Origin: Erinaceus europaeus
Lineage: Eukaryota; Chordata; Mammalia; Eulipotyphla; Erinaceidae
DNA length: 64,000 nucleotides
Direction of reading: 5' to 3'
NCBI RefSeq assembly: GCF_950295315.1
Contig: NC_080172.1
Span: 82,789,118 to 82,853,117 of the forward strand
Every line of letters starts with the position of its first letter. The first letter of the stretch is position 1. Shown in pieces: positions 41,911-53,337 of this stretch. The notes beneath the pieces were generated by a model. That model made no database searches, was not told the origin of the DNA, and worked only from the letters and a program-made list of their open reading frames with translations. The position numbers were made by a program, and so were the translations under genes.

Positions 41911-42089
41911 ACCTAAACTCATTCTTGTATTATCTATTATATATTTATAAGAAAGGTAAGTAAAGACTGGCATCTCCTAATCTCCCAAAGAGCTCTTAGT
42001 CTTAATTATCTTAACTGAATAACACTGGTTTATAACATTACATAGGTTTTCAAATATATAGCCTTATAACTCAGTTCCTAGTGTTCTAA

Positions 42090-42255
42090 AAATTTAATTA
42101 TTCACTTATTTAATAAGAGAGAGAGAGAGACAAGGAGGAGGAGGAGGAGGAGAAGAAGAAAGAGGAAGACCAGAGCTTTGGTGCCAGGGTTCAAACTCAG
42201 GGCGTCATGCATATAAATCATGCATGCTACCCACTGAGTCACCTCCCTGGTCATA
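42090..42255 (-). repeat. SINE-C-like with (GA)n and (GGA)n
   Basis: GAGAGAGAGAGAC and GAGGAGGAGGAGGAG expansions precede GAGTCACCTCCCTGGTCAT. Confidence 0.7.
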
Positions 42256-42349
42256 AGATCTGAATCTTAATATACTTTTACTCCAAAGAAATGTCAAATT
42301 CTCATTAATTTTCTCATTTAAATTATTCTTGTTTAAAAAATGCATGACT

Positions 42350-42425
42350 TTGGAGACAGGATGTAGCTGAGTGGTAAAACACATGCCCACATGTATAAAG
42401 GTCCTAGGTTTGATTCCTGCCATGC
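42350..42425 (+). repeat. SINE-D-like, diverged
   Basis: GGATGTAGCTGAGTGGTAAA and CTAGGTTTGATTCCTGCCAT. Confidence 0.45.
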
Positions 42426-42477
42426 TCTTCCTCAGAAGAAAAATTGTAGAGACTTAATGTAGAGATGAAGAGAATTT

Positions 42478-42772
42478 CTTTTTTTTATTTAATTTTTTAA
42501 TATTTATTTATTTTCCCTTTTGTTGTCCTTGTTTTTTATTGTTGTTGTAGTTCTTATTATTATTGATGTCTGTTGTTGGATAGGACAGAGAGAAATGGAG
42601 AGAGGAGGGGAAGACAGAGAGGGGAGAGAAAGATAGACACCTGCAGACCTGCTTCACTGCTTGTGAAGTGACTCCCCTGCAGGTGGGGAGTCGGGGGCTC
42701 GAACTGGGATCCTTATGCTGGTCCTTGCACTTTGTGCCACCTGTGCTTAACCCGCTGCGCTACCACCCAACT
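42478..42772 (-). repeat. SINE-A
   Basis: TTTAATATTTATTTATTTTC to CTACCACCCAACTC. AATTTCTTTTT repeats on both sides are the likely TSD. Confidence 0.95.
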
Positions 42773-43061
42773 CACAAATTTCTTTTTAAGGTAGGATGGG
42801 CAACAGAATACATTGCCTCATGGCATTATATTTCTACTCATGTAAACCAAAAATAAAAAGGACTTAATTAAAAATAACTGTCTGCATATCTGAAGAATAT
42901 TAATTAGTGAAATAAACAATAACAAACTATATATCAGTATAATGTTTTATCCAGTGTTCTCATCTGAAGAGGTATTTGAGATACAATAGAAGGCTCCCTG
43001 ACAACCATATTTGTTTTAGCTCCTATTTGTAAAACAAACATTTGCACAATACATAGCCAAC

Positions 43062-43139
43062 CTTATATGTTATGTTCTGGCAGTTTTCATCCACAGAAGC
43101 ATTAAGAATAGGAAACTGCAGTAGTCCCAAGGAAGCAGC
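43062..43139 (-). CDS. DBT: DBT coding exon 8
   Basis: This 78-bp exon encodes 26 residues, [20 protein letters not shown] then QNITYK, in the catalytic domain. Acceptor TTAAACAG, donor GTTGGC (a weaker GTT donor), phase 0 on both sides, joining exon 7 (PFFLK) to exon 9 (ASHN) in frame. Confidence 0.97.
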
Positions 43140-43352
43140 CTGTTTAACAGAAAGAGAATGCAACTTTAGCATGTCTAACTCAGAAAGCATATATAATTTG
43201 AATCTATTAAAAACTGCAAAGAAAGGAGGGAGGCAATACTTAGTCTATGCTGAGTTTTCTGTCCAGTTTCCATGTGCCTGGGCACTCCTGATGTGACCTT
43301 CAAGCAAGGTGGAACTATACTGCCCAAATCATTTAAGAATGAAAGAAAGAGA

Positions 43353-43450
43353 GGGCTGGGTGGTTGTGCACCTAACTGATTGCACATGTCATCAAGTGTA
43401 AGTACCCAGGTTTGATTCCCCACTCCCCACCTGCAGGAAGGAGTCGTCAC
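43353..43450 (+). repeat. SINE-B, tail missing
   Basis: GGGCTGGGTGGTTGTGCACC to CCCACCTGCAGGAAGGAGTC. Confidence 0.85.
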
Positions 43451-43699
43451 TAAAGTGATCCTTTCAGAACTCATGTTTTACCTAAATGGCAAGATAATCC
43501 TCAATGAGATGAAAGAGATAAGGAGATTACATTTTACAAAGAAATTCCAATTTTATAATTCCCAACAAAATAGTGTACCTGTACAATTTTCTGACTTTGT
43601 GATACAGCAAAAAGTAATATTTTTATTCAAACCTAGCATTATCCATTGCATGTTTGCAGTGTTCTACACAAGCCTTGTTAGAAATGAAAGGAACTTCAC

Positions 43700-43866
43700 C
43701 TTTAAGAAGAAAGGCATAAAGGATAATTTGACTCCACGAGCTAAAGCGATGGGTTTTAATTCTTCTCGTAGCTTAACCAGTTCAGTAATGTCAACTTCAT
43801 CACAGTACCCAAAATGAGGTATCTTCAGGGCTGCAGACATGGTTTTGACCATTGCTTTGTGAAAGC
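43700..43866 (-). CDS. DBT: DBT coding exon 7
   Basis: This 167-bp exon starts with two bases completing a Gly codon and encodes 55 residues, [20 protein letters not shown] through [10 protein letters not shown]. This is the start of the E2 catalytic (acyltransferase) domain, where the 2-oxoacid dehydrogenase acyltransferase fold begins. Acceptor TTTTCAG, donor GTGAAG. Phase matches exon 6 (ends in G) and exon 8. Confidence 0.97.
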
Positions 43867-44400
43867 CTGAAAAAGAAAACATAGATCCATATTTTTAAAA
43901 GACTAGAGTCTATATGGATCTATATTTTTAGTACAACCAAAAACTTCTCTACTATTGTTTTTTCCCCCTCAAATTATTCAATTTAGAGTTACCATCTTCA
44001 GCACATAATTTGAAAATCACTAGTACCAGTGATAAAGAATTGAGTAGCATATGCTTAGCAAAATAAGTAAAGAAATGAAAAGAGCCATCCCTCCCATTTG
44101 GTGCCTCTTCCTGCTTGCCCTTCACCAGGTTGTCTTCACCTTCTCTCCCATCTTTCCCCCAGATCCAATGAAGCCATTTCCCCGGGACCTGCACCACCTA
44201 TATCAGTCTGTACACTGGTAAACTAAGTTAAAGACTCATGGCTCTCTGCCACATGACTAGCTGGCCTTTGCCCCTTTGCTTATTTTACTGCCATGGTTTT
44301 ACTTACCTAAATAAACCCACAATGTAATAAACTTCAGAAAAGGAAAAAAAAGTGAAGGAATCATATGTGGAATCAGTTCTCTAGAGAACTGATACACGTG
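43867..44400. other. DBT intron 6, unique part
   Basis: No repeat recognised; an 18-bp direct repeat (TAGAGTCTATATGGATCTA region near 43905) is a minor local feature. Confidence 0.4.
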
Positions 44401-44414
44401 AACTTGGAAAAAAA

Positions 44415-44605
44415 GAAAGAAAGAAAGAAAGAAAACCGTTTCAATGACTTTGTGAGAATCATGGTGGCTATCTTTAGGATAGGTGGGAGGGTGGGGACAC
44501 AGAAGTTTGGTGGTGGGTGCAGTCTGGAACTATGTCCTATAATCTTACAATCTCCTAATTATTAACCACACATAAAAAATTTAAAAAAATAAAAAAGAAA
44601 ATTAA
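44415..44605 (+). repeat. A-tailed repeat of unknown family
   Basis: A (GAAA)n run, GGTGGGAGGGTGGGGACACA, GGAACTATGTCCTATAATCT and an A-rich tail give a retroposon-like layout loosely like Rep-E. I cannot name it. Confidence 0.4.
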
Positions 44606-44774
44606 CAGCACAAATTAAAATTTTCCTTAAAAACTGATTATTACCCTAAAAAAAAAAAAATCACAAGCTAAATTTATAGACTTTCTCTTCAGCAAAAATG
44701 TTGTATACGTGGGCCTTCTGAGCAGTTTCCCCCAAAGAAAATTATACTATTATCTTACATTACTGTACATTTAC

Positions 44775-44991
44775 CTTTTATAGGTTCTGTTCTGTCTTTG
44801 CCTGTAAATACTGTAGGTTTTGAAACTGGCATGGGAATGGTCTTGTCTTTTGGTGGAGGTGGAGGTGGCATAATCTCAGCTTTTGGTGAAGGAGGTAATA
44901 TCGCTCCTGTCTGCTTTTCCAAATAGTTGAGAATATCTTCTTTCAGTATTCTTCCATCTTTCCCTGAGCCAACAACTTCACTTAGTTTAAT
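44775..44991 (-). CDS. DBT: DBT coding exon 6: E3/E1-binding domain and linker
   Basis: This 217-bp exon encodes 72 residues plus one base. It starts [20 protein letters not shown], the second part of the peripheral subunit-binding domain that docks the decarboxylase or dihydrolipoyl dehydrogenase. It continues into a Pro-rich flexible linker with a run of six Pro residues and ends in DRTEPIK plus G. Acceptor TTTTTAG, donor GTAAAT. Phase matches exon 5 and exon 7. The linker residues diverge more from recalled human than the domain does. Confidence 0.97.
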
Positions 44992-45192
44992 CTAAAAAAA
45001 AAAAAAAAAGACATATTTTTAATACTAAAAATAAGTAAGTCCATCACTAGGGTCTCTAAATGGACCTTCATAACTTAGAAGTAAAACAGTAGTTTCTTAA
45101 TAAATGAATGTAAGAAAATAAGATTTTCACTACTTAGAAAGGTCTTTACTGCCCCTCTCCACTTTTTTTTGTGATTAATAGGGGTTGCAAGG

Positions 45193-45452
45193 TGTTGGTA
45201 TGTTCCCTTCCCCCAACCTCTGAGAAGAATTGGTTTGCCCCTTGCTAGTTTCGCACCCCGCTTTCTCCCCGCCCCCTATGCTAAGGACTGGCAGAGTCCC
45301 AGCAGCAGCAGCGGAGAGAGGATGATGGAGAAAAGCACATGGTGTGGTGATTTGCCCGTTCGTAAATAAAGATTAAACTGCGTTCTCAGCCCAGCCGTGT
45401 GTCTCTGGTCGTCTCTGTCACCCGCCCGTGAAGCCAGCCCGAATAAACAACA
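45193..45452 (+). mobile_element. Solo LTR, 260 bp, with 6-bp TSD
   Basis: Starts TGTTGG, ends AACAACA. TSD GCAAGG at 45187-45192 and 45453-45458. AATAAAG near 45364 is the poly(A) signal, followed by a GTCTCTGGTCGTCTCTG U5-like part. The layout is like short class II (IAP/ERVK-type) LTRs. Confidence 0.88.
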
Positions 45453-45665
45453 GCAAGGTAGTAAGATTATAGTGTATAGTTAGTTCCACATCACAGCCAC
45501 CATCAAAGTTCTGTGTTCCTATCCTCTCACTTCCTAGTTCTTTACTCTTATAAACTCTTACCTTCATGAGTAATCATTTGTTACATTTGTACATATTGTC
45601 TGTTTGCCCATGTGGTAACAATGCAATATTTACACTATATATTTGTTATGAAAACTTACATTTTA

Positions 45666-45787
45666 TTTTTTTAATCAGAGTACTGTTCAGCTCTGGCTTA
45701 TGGTGATGTAGGGGATTGAACCTGAGACTTTGGAGCTTCAGGTATGACAGTCACTTTGCATAACCATTATGCTATCTATCCCCACCC
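45666..45787 (-). repeat. SINE-D with 18-bp TSD
   Basis: AATCAGAGTACTGTTCAGCT to ATTATGCTATCTATCCCC. TSD ATGAAAACTTACATTTTA at 45648-45665 and 45788-45805. Confidence 0.96.
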
Positions 45788-45909
45788 ATGAAAACTTACA
45801 TTTTAAAGCAACCTATTTTTAGATATTTTTTTACAAAATTCTTATTTGATTTATTTCCCTCTATTTCTAGGGCATCTACTCCATAAGGAGAACTGAGAGT
45901 TTAAGGAAT

Positions 45910-46040
45910 CATTAAAGGCTGGGAGATAGCTCATCCAGTAGAGTGCACATTTTTGCTGTATATGAGGTCTTGTGTTTGTGCCCAATGACCACATGGGAGC
46001 ACCATCTATGACACTGTGTTCCATCTCCAGCTCAAATACT
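45910..46040 (+). repeat. Diverged SINE-like variant
   Basis: GGCTGGGAGATAGCTCATCC and GACCACATGGGAGCACCATC, related to the element at 27890 and 59810. Confidence 0.65.
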
Positions 46041-46410
46041 TAGTTGATTTTGGGAAACTTAACAAACTCTTTTTGCCTACCTCATTTCTAAAGTAGGGGT
46101 AATGCAAACCACTTTGCAGGGTTGCTATGAGGACTGGAAAATAAGTCTGTACAGTGTGTCTGGCACATAAATGCTCAAACACTGTTTGGATAGGATGTGG
46201 TGATTAGCGTCACAGACTCACTTCAGACTCACTTCAGGCTTTTAAGCCACTGAGCTCCAACTCAGGGATTAAAATAATGTTGAAACAACTGTCAATTTCC
46301 ACAACTGTGAACCCTTTAATTACCTTACTTAGACACAAATCAATCCAGGCAAGAGTGATCAGTAATTTGAAAAGTACTGAAGAGAGGGACCTCATAACAT
46401 ACTGTATAGA

Positions 46411-47361
46411 ATGGTTAAACCAACAAGAAGAAATATTGGAGAAATGAACCAGGACAAATGTCCAGCTAAAAGCATCACAAAGGTTGAAGCACAAGATAAT
46501 GAGGTCAACATTCAAACACTAGTTAAGGAAATAATCACAGGAGTGAGTAAAGAGTTTGAAAGAATTGTCATCAGAAATGCAGAAACAACCAATGAGACCC
46601 TGGAAGAAAACACTAATTATCTCAAGGTTATTAGAGAGCTGAAAGCTGAAGTAGCTGAGCTAAGATCACAACTAGCTGAACAAGCCAAAACAGTATCAGA
46701 ACAAATAGGTGAACCCCAGAAAACAGTAGAGGTCAGAGAGAATAGAATAAATGAGGCTGAAGACAGAATTAGCAAGATCAAGGCTGAATTAGAGACAACT
46801 AAAAAAGAAGTAAGAGATCTCAAAAAAGACATGAAGAGATACTGAAAACAACAGAGACCTATGGGATGACTTCAAAAGAAATAATATACGCATTATTGGC
46901 TTCCTAGAGGAAGAAAGAGAGGGAGGGGAAGAAAACATAATAGCTGAAAACTCATCTAGTCTAGACAATCAAAGACATATAGGTTCAAGAAGCCCAGAGG
47001 GCCCCAAACAGAATTAACCCAGCGTTAAAAGACACCAAGACACATCATATTTAGAATGAAAAGGAATATGGATAAAGAAAGGATCCTGAAGGCTGCAAGA
47101 GAAAAACAAAGAGCCACCTACAGAGGAAAACCCATAAGATTAGCAGCAGACTTCTCCACAAAAACACTACAGGCCAGAAGAGAATGGCAAGATGTCTATC
47201 AAGTGCTCAATGAGAAAGGCTTTCAACCAAGACTACTGTATCCTGCTAGACTGTCATTCAGACTAGATGGAGGCATAAAAACCTTCTCAGACAGGCAACA
47301 GTTGAAAGAATCAACTATCACCAAGCCTGCCCTGAAAAAAGTTCTGAAAGGTCTCCTATAA
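46411..47361 (+). pseudogene. L1 ORF1 (RNA-binding protein) remnant
   Basis: 46411-46845 encodes a charged heptad-rich stretch (LKAEVAELRSQLAEQ) typical of the ORF1p coiled coil. After a stop and frameshifts, 47056-47361 encodes a C-terminal-domain-like part (ILKAAREKQRATYRGKPIRL, LLYPARLSFR). ORF1p is the nucleic-acid chaperone that packages L1 RNA. This copy is inactive. Confidence 0.92.
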
Positions 47362-47413
47362 ACAGGCCACCATAAATAGGCCATATATCAGAACAATCTA
47401 AAAATCTACAAGA

Positions 47414-50029
47414 ATGGCATTAAAATATCTTCAATCTTTGATATCAATAAATGCCAATGGCCTCAGTTCATCTATTAAAAGGCAAAGAGTAGGAAGATGG
47501 ATCAGAAAAAACAACCCAATAATATGCTATCTACAGGAAACCCACCTAACCCAACAAGACAAATACAGACGCAAAGTGAAAGGTTAGAAAATATCATACA
47601 ATAGCCCACAAAAAAGGGGCAGGAACAGCTATTCTCATATCTGACATGATAGACTTTAACATGAATAAAATTTTAAGAGATAGGGATAGGAACTACATAA
47701 TGCTCAGAGGATCAGTCAATCAAGAGGACTTAACAATTATTAATATCTATGCACCCAATGAGAAGCCATCTAAATACATCAAACGTCTACTGAAAGAGCT
47801 ACAGCAATATATTAACAGCAACACAATCATAGTAGGGGACTTAAACACCCCACTCTCTCAACTTGACAGATCATCCAGGCAGAAAATCAATAAAGACATA
47901 AGTGAGGAGATAGATAAACTAGAACTACTGGACATTTTCAGAGTCACTCATCCTAAGAAACTGGCATACAAATTCTACTCAAGTTCACATTGGTCATTCT
48001 CAAGGATAGACCACATATTAGGCCACAAAGACAGCATCAGCCAATTCAAGAGCATTGAAATCATCCCAAGCATCTTCTCAGACCACAGTGGAATTGAACT
48101 AACACTTAACAATCAACAAAAGATTAATAAGAGTCCCAAAATGTGGAAGCTCAACAGTACCCTACTTAACAACTACTGGGTCAAAGAGGAAACAAAGGAA
48201 GAAATCAAAATGTGTTGAGAATTCCATGAAAATGAATACACAAGCTATCAAAATATTTGGGACTGAGAGGGAAGTTCATAGCCATACAAGTGCACATTAG
48301 GAAACAAGAAAAAGCACAAATAAACAGCCTGATTGCACACCTTAAAGACCTAGAAGAAGAAGAAGAACAACAAAGGAACCCTAAAGCACCAGAAGGACAG
48401 AAATCATTAAAGTTAGGGCAGAAATAAATAACATTGAAAATAAGAAAACCATACAAAACATCAATGAAAGTAAATGTTGGTTCTTCAAACGAGTAAACAA
48501 AGTCAACAAACCTTTAGCCAGACTCACAAAACAAAAAGGGGAGAAGACCCAAATAAATTGGATCATAAATGAAACAGGAGATATCACAACAGACACTGCA
48601 GAAATTCAACATATCATGTGTGACTTTTATGAACAACTATATGCCACCAAGCTAGAGAACCTGGAAGAAATGGACTACTTCCTAGATACCTACGAACTTC
48701 CAAGATTAAGTAAAGAGGAATTAGATAACATGAACAGGCCCATCAGAGCTAATGAAATTGAAACAGTTATCAAAAACCTTCCCAAGAATAAAAGTCCTGG
48801 ACCAGATGGTTTTACAAATGAATTCTACAAAACCTTCAAAGAAGAACTAATACCTCTACTTTTAAAAGTCTTCCAGAAGATTAAAGACACTGGAATACTC
48901 CCTTCCAGCTTTTATGATACCAAAAGCAGACAGGGAGACAACCAAAAAAGAAAACTACAGACCAATATCTCTGATGAACATAGATATTAAAATATTGAAC
49001 AAAATTATATTCTAGCCAACTGGATATAGCAGTATATTAAAAATATTGTTCATCATGACCAAGTGGGGTTTATCCCAGGCATGCAAGGTTGGTTTAATAT
49101 ATGTAAATCAGTCAACGAGATCCACCACATCAATAAAAGCAAGACCACATGGTCATATCAATAGATGCAGAGAAAGCCTTTGACAAAATACAACATCCCT
49201 TTGTGATCAAAACACTACAAAAAATGGGAATAGATGGAAAATTCCTGAAGATAGCGGAGTCTATATATAGCAAACCTATAGCCAACATCATACTCAGTGG
49301 TGAAAAACTGGAAGCATTTCCACTCAGATCAGGTACTAGACAGGGCTGCCCACTATCACCATTACTATTCAACATAGTGTTGGAAGTTCTTGCCATAGCA
49401 ATCAGGCAGGAGCAAGGAATTAACGGCATACAGATTGGAAGAGAAGAAGTGAAACTCTCCCTATTTGCAGATGACATGATATTATACATAGAAAACCTAA
49501 GGAATCCAGCAAGAAGCTTTTGGAAATCATCAGGCAATGCAGTAGGTGTCAAGTTACAAAATTAACATTCAAAAGTCAGTGGCATTCCTCTATGCAAACA
49601 CTAAGCTAGAAAAGGTTGAAATACAGAAATCAATTCCTTTTACAATAGCAACAAAAACAATAAAATATCTAGGAGTAAACCTACCCAAAGAAGTGGAAGA
49701 CTTGTATACTGAAAATTATGAGTCACAACTCAAGGAAATTGAAAAAGACACAAAGAAGTGGAAAGATATTCTATGTTCATGGGTTGGAAGAAATAACATC
49801 ATCAAAATGAATATACTACCCAGAGCCATATGCAGATTTAATGCTATCCCCATCAAGATTCCAACAACATTTTTAGTAGACTAGAATAAATGTTACAAAT
49901 GTTTATCTGGAACCAGAAAATACCTAGAATTGCCAAAATAATCTTGAGGAGAAAGAACACTACTGGAGGCATCACACTTCCAGACCTCAAATTGTATTAT
50001 AGGGCTGTTGTCATCAAAACTGCTTGGTA
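47414..50029 (+). pseudogene. L1 ORF2 remnant: endonuclease and reverse transcriptase
   Basis: The ATG at 47414 opens an apurinic endonuclease-like domain with QETH near 47536 and the SDHSGIEL signature near 48080-48105. The reverse transcriptase follows, with [14 protein letters not shown] near 48795, [14 protein letters not shown] near 49330 and the catalytic FADDM near 49468. Stops and frameshifts near 47584, 48215, 48988 and 49563 make it non-functional. Confidence 0.95.
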
Positions 50030-50301
50030 GGGAGTCAGGCAGTGGGTTGAGCACATGTGGCGCAAAGCACAAGGACCAGCTTAAAGATCCTGGTTCTAGC
50101 CCCCAGCTCCCCACCTGCAGGGGAGTCACTTCACAAGTGGTAAACCAGGTCTGCAGGTGTCTGTCTTTCCCTCCTCTCTCCATTTCTCTCTGTCCTATCC
50201 AACAATGATGACATCAATAACAACAACAATAACTACAACAATAAAACAATAAGGGCAACAAAAGCGAGTAAATAAATAAATAAATAATTGAAAAAAAAAA
50301 G
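50030..50301 (+). repeat. SINE-A inside L1 ORF2
   Basis: GGGAGTCAGGCAGTGGGTTG (A-box part deleted) to AAATAAATAAATAATTG. TSD CTGCTTGGTA at 50020-50029 and 50302-50311. Confidence 0.96.
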
Positions 50302-51095
50302 CTGCTTGGTACTGAAACATGAATAGACACACTGACCAGTGGAATAGAATTGAGAGCCCAGAAGTAAGCCCCCACACCTATGGACATCTAATCTTTGACA
50401 ATGGTGCCCAGACTATTAAATGGGGAAAGCAGAGTCTCTTCAACAAATGGTGTTGGAAAGAATGTGTTGAAATATGCAGAAGAATGAAACTGAACCACTA
50501 TATTTCACCAAATACAAAACTAAATTCCAAGTGGATCAAGGACTTGGATGTTAGACCACAAACTGTCAGATACTTAGAGGAAAATATTGGCAGAACTCTC
50601 TTCCACATAAATTTTAAAGACATCTTCAATGAAACGAATCCAATTACAAAGAAGACTAAGGCAAGCATAAACCTATGGGACTACATCAAATTAAAAAGCT
50701 TCTGCACAGCTAACGAAACTACTACTCAAACCAAGAGACCCCTCACAGAATGGGAGAATATCTTTACATGCCATACATCAGAGGCTAATAACTAAAATAT
50801 ATAAAGAACATGTTAAACTCAACCACAAAATAGCAAATAACCCCATCCAAAAATGGGGAGAGGACATGGACAGAATATTCACCACAGAAGAGATCCAAAA
50901 GGCTGAGAAACACATGAAAAAATGCTCCAAGTCTTTGATTGTCAGAGAAATGGAAATAAAGATAACAATGAGATACTACTTCACTTCTGTAAGAATGTCA
51001 CACATCAGAAAAAGTAGCAGCAGCAAATGCTAGAGAGGTTGTGGGTTAAAGGAACTCTCCTGCACTGCTGGTGGGAATGTCAATTGGTCCAACCC
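50302..51095 (+). pseudogene. L1 ORF2 C-terminal remnant
   Basis: WNRIESPEVSPHTYGHLIFD to YISPNTKLNSKWIKDL and a later KHMKKCSKSL-type segment continue ORF2 after the SINE. A stop at 50793-50795 and shifts break it. Confidence 0.9.
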
Positions 51096-51575
51096 TGCCA
51101 GGATAGCCTGAGGGTGCTTCTTCCCGAGCTAGTGCTCTCTGGGTTGGAGAGAACTCAACTGGAGCCGATCTAGGCTGCTGCGTGGGAGAGGGATCAGGAA
51201 CTCGTGCCGCACTAACTTCGCAGGAGATACACTCTGGAACTCTCAGAGCCGGAAAGCAATTTCCAAGTGTCTTTAATCAGAAGAGCAGCTGTATTTATAC
51301 TCTCCAAGTAGGGTGGAAACAGGATGTGACATAGAGAGGGTGGAGCAAAAAGTGACTGGTGGAAGATCAGGGTGTGACAAGGAGAGGGGGCAGAGCAGGT
51401 GAGAATTCTACCACTGAACCACCAATGCCCTGGAGGGAAGGTGGTGCTTTATGTAAATGTAAAAGTGATTTATGTAAATAGACTGCAGCTTTGAGTGGGA
51501 TCAAACCAATCCCTATACAGGCATACCGGTGCTTGGTTAAGCAGAAGCCAGGGGGAGCTGGCATACTACCCAACA
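51096..51575 (-). mobile_element. Solo LTR, 480 bp, inside L1, with 6-bp TSD
   Basis: On the minus strand it starts TGTTGGGTAG and ends CTATCCTGGCA. TSD CAACCC at 51090-51095 and 51576-51581. Minus-strand TATAAATAC near 51298 and ATTAAAG near 51277 are in promoter/poly(A) order. L1 sequence resumes at once on the right (CCTGTGGAGAACAGTCTGGA). Confidence 0.92.
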
Positions 51576-51581
51576 CAACCC

Positions 51582-52187
51582 CCTGTGGAGAACAGTCTGG
51601 AGAACTCTCAGAAGGCTAGAAATGGAACTACCCTATGATCCTGCAATTCCTCTCCTGGGGATATATCCTACAGAACCCAATACATCCATCCAAAAAGATC
51701 TGTGTACACATATGTTCCTAGCAGCACAATTTGTAATAGCCAAAACCTAGAAGCAACCCAGGTGTCCAACAACAGATGAGTGGCTGAGCAAGTATTGGTG
51801 TATATACACAATGGGATACTACTCATCTGTAAAAAACAGTGACTTTACCATTCTCAGCAGATCTTGGATGGACCTTGAAAAATTCATGTTAAGTGAAATA
51901 AGTCAGAAACAGAAGGATGAATATGGAATGATCTCACTCTCAGGCGGAAGCTGAAAAACAAGATCAGAAGAGAAAAGACAAGTAGAGCCTGAACTGGAAT
52001 TGGCATGTTGCACCAAAGTAGAAGACTCTGGGCTGGGTGGAGGGGGGAGAATACAGGTCCAGAAAGGATGACAGAGGACCTAGTAGAGGTTGTATTGTTA
52101 TATGGAAAATTGGGAAATGTTATTGCTGTGCAAACTATTGTATTTACTGTCAAGGGTAAAATATTAATTCCCCAATAAAGAAATTTA
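51582..52187 (+). mobile_element. L1 ORF2 tail and 3' UTR
   Basis: GGATATATCCTACAGAACCC and TAATAGCCAAAACCTAGAAG are the ORF2 end. The 3' UTR (GGACCTAGTAGAGGTTGTAT) ends at AATAAAGAAATTTAAA. Confidence 0.93.
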
Positions 52188-52197
52188 AAAAAATAAT

Positions 52198-52472
52198 GTT
52201 TTTATTAATTTTTTTATTGTCACCAGGGTTGTCGATGGTGCTTGATGCCTGTACAATGAATCCCACTGCTTCTGTTGTCTATTTCTCCCCCCCTCCATAG
52301 GACAGAGAGAAATTGAGAAGGGAAGGGGGAAATCGAGACGGAGAGAGACACCTGCAGCACTGCTTCACTGCTTGTGAAGGTTCCTTCTTGCAAGTGGGGT
52401 GCAGGGGCTCAATCCAGGGTCCTTGTACATGTAAACATGCACACTCAACTGGATTCACCACCACCTAGCCCA
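52198..52472 (-). repeat. SINE-A long form
   Basis: CACCAGGGTTGTCGATGGTG to CACCACCACCTAGCCC. Confidence 0.88.
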
Positions 52473-52799
52473 CATAAAACTTTACTATGTAATTTAAATA
52501 ATTTATTTTACATGTCTGTATCCATAAAACATATCTACTCTCTAGTCATGAATATGACTGCCTTGGAGCACTTGCCTTTTCCCATATGTGAGACTCAAAG
52601 CGTTCTACCCGAGTCCCACATGAAAACAAGAATGAGAACTCAGTGGATGGTGCTTTGTGTTTTTTCTCTGTGTTACTCATAAACACACACACACTTTCTC
52701 TCCATTAAACATACAAAAACAAAAACAAAGGAAAAAATTAAAAAATGTTTGGGTATCAGCCTATCAAGGAGGAGAAAGTCCAGACTTATTTTGTAATTT
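52473..52799. other. DBT intron 5, unique part
   Basis: A short CACACACACA at 52685; nothing else recognised. Confidence 0.45.
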
Positions 52800-53331
52800 T
52801 CCTTTTTTTAAAAAAAAATTATTTATTCCCTTTTGTTGTCCTTTGTCATGCTGCGCCTCAGGGGAGAGAGAGAGGGGCGGAAGAAAAAGGGCTTTATAGG
52901 GCAAAAACCGGGAGTGACGAGACGGGACAGGATTGGTTGGGAAGGGCACTTCGAGAATATCATATTAACTCTCGTGAGAACTGGCACTAGACTGACGGGC
53001 CAACATGGCAGAACAGGTGCTCCGAGAATGTCCCAACTCTCCCGGGAACTGGCACTAGCCTAAGGGGACATCTGCACAGCAGTCCTTGTTGTTTTATTGT
53101 TGTAGTTACTATTGTTGTTTTTGATGCCGTCGTTGTTGGATAGGACAGAGAGAAATGGAGAGAAGAGGGAAGACAGGGGGAGAGAAAGAACAGACACCTA
53201 CAGACCTGCTTCACCACTTGTGAAGCGACTCCCCTGCAGGTGGGGAGCTGGGGGCTCGAACCGGGATCCTTGTGCTGGTCCTTGCGCTTTGCGCCACGTA
53301 TGTTTAACCTGCTGCGTTACCGCCTGACTCC
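52800..53331 (-). repeat. SINE-A split by an LTR-like element
   Basis: The tail (TTATTCCCTTTTGTTGTCC) is at 52800-52843 and the body/head at 53082-53331 (ending GTTACCGCCTGACTCC). Confidence 0.95.
52844..53081 (-). mobile_element. Compact 238-bp LTR-like element with 6-bp TSD
   Basis: On the minus strand it starts TGCTGTGCAG and ends CAGCATGACA. TSD GTCCTT at 52838-52843 and 53082-53087. Minus-strand CCAATCC and CTATAAAGCC motifs lie in its 3' half. It contains an internal near-repeat, CTAGTGCCAGTTC twice with GAGAGTT after each. No AATAAA was found, so the R/U5 part is unusually short or the signal is non-canonical. Confidence 0.8.
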
Positions 53332-53337
53332 TGATTT

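Larger units (their letters stand above)
46235..52187 (+). mobile_element. Long LINE-1, decayed, interrupted by SINE-A and solo LTR
   Basis: A near full-length L1 lies in the intron between DBT exons 6 and 5. ORF1 remnants (46411-47361), ORF2 remnants (47414 to about 51850) and a 3' UTR ending in AATAAAGAAATTTAAA are in order. It is antisense to DBT. A SINE-A (50030-50301) and a solo LTR (51096-51575) cut it. The 5' boundary is approximate. Confidence 0.93.

Noticed and set aside
43455..43817. 120-residue plus-strand ORF overlapping DBT exon 7
   Set aside because: It is the antisense shadow of exon 7 and adjoining intron. The minus-strand reading has proper splice sites and a known family.
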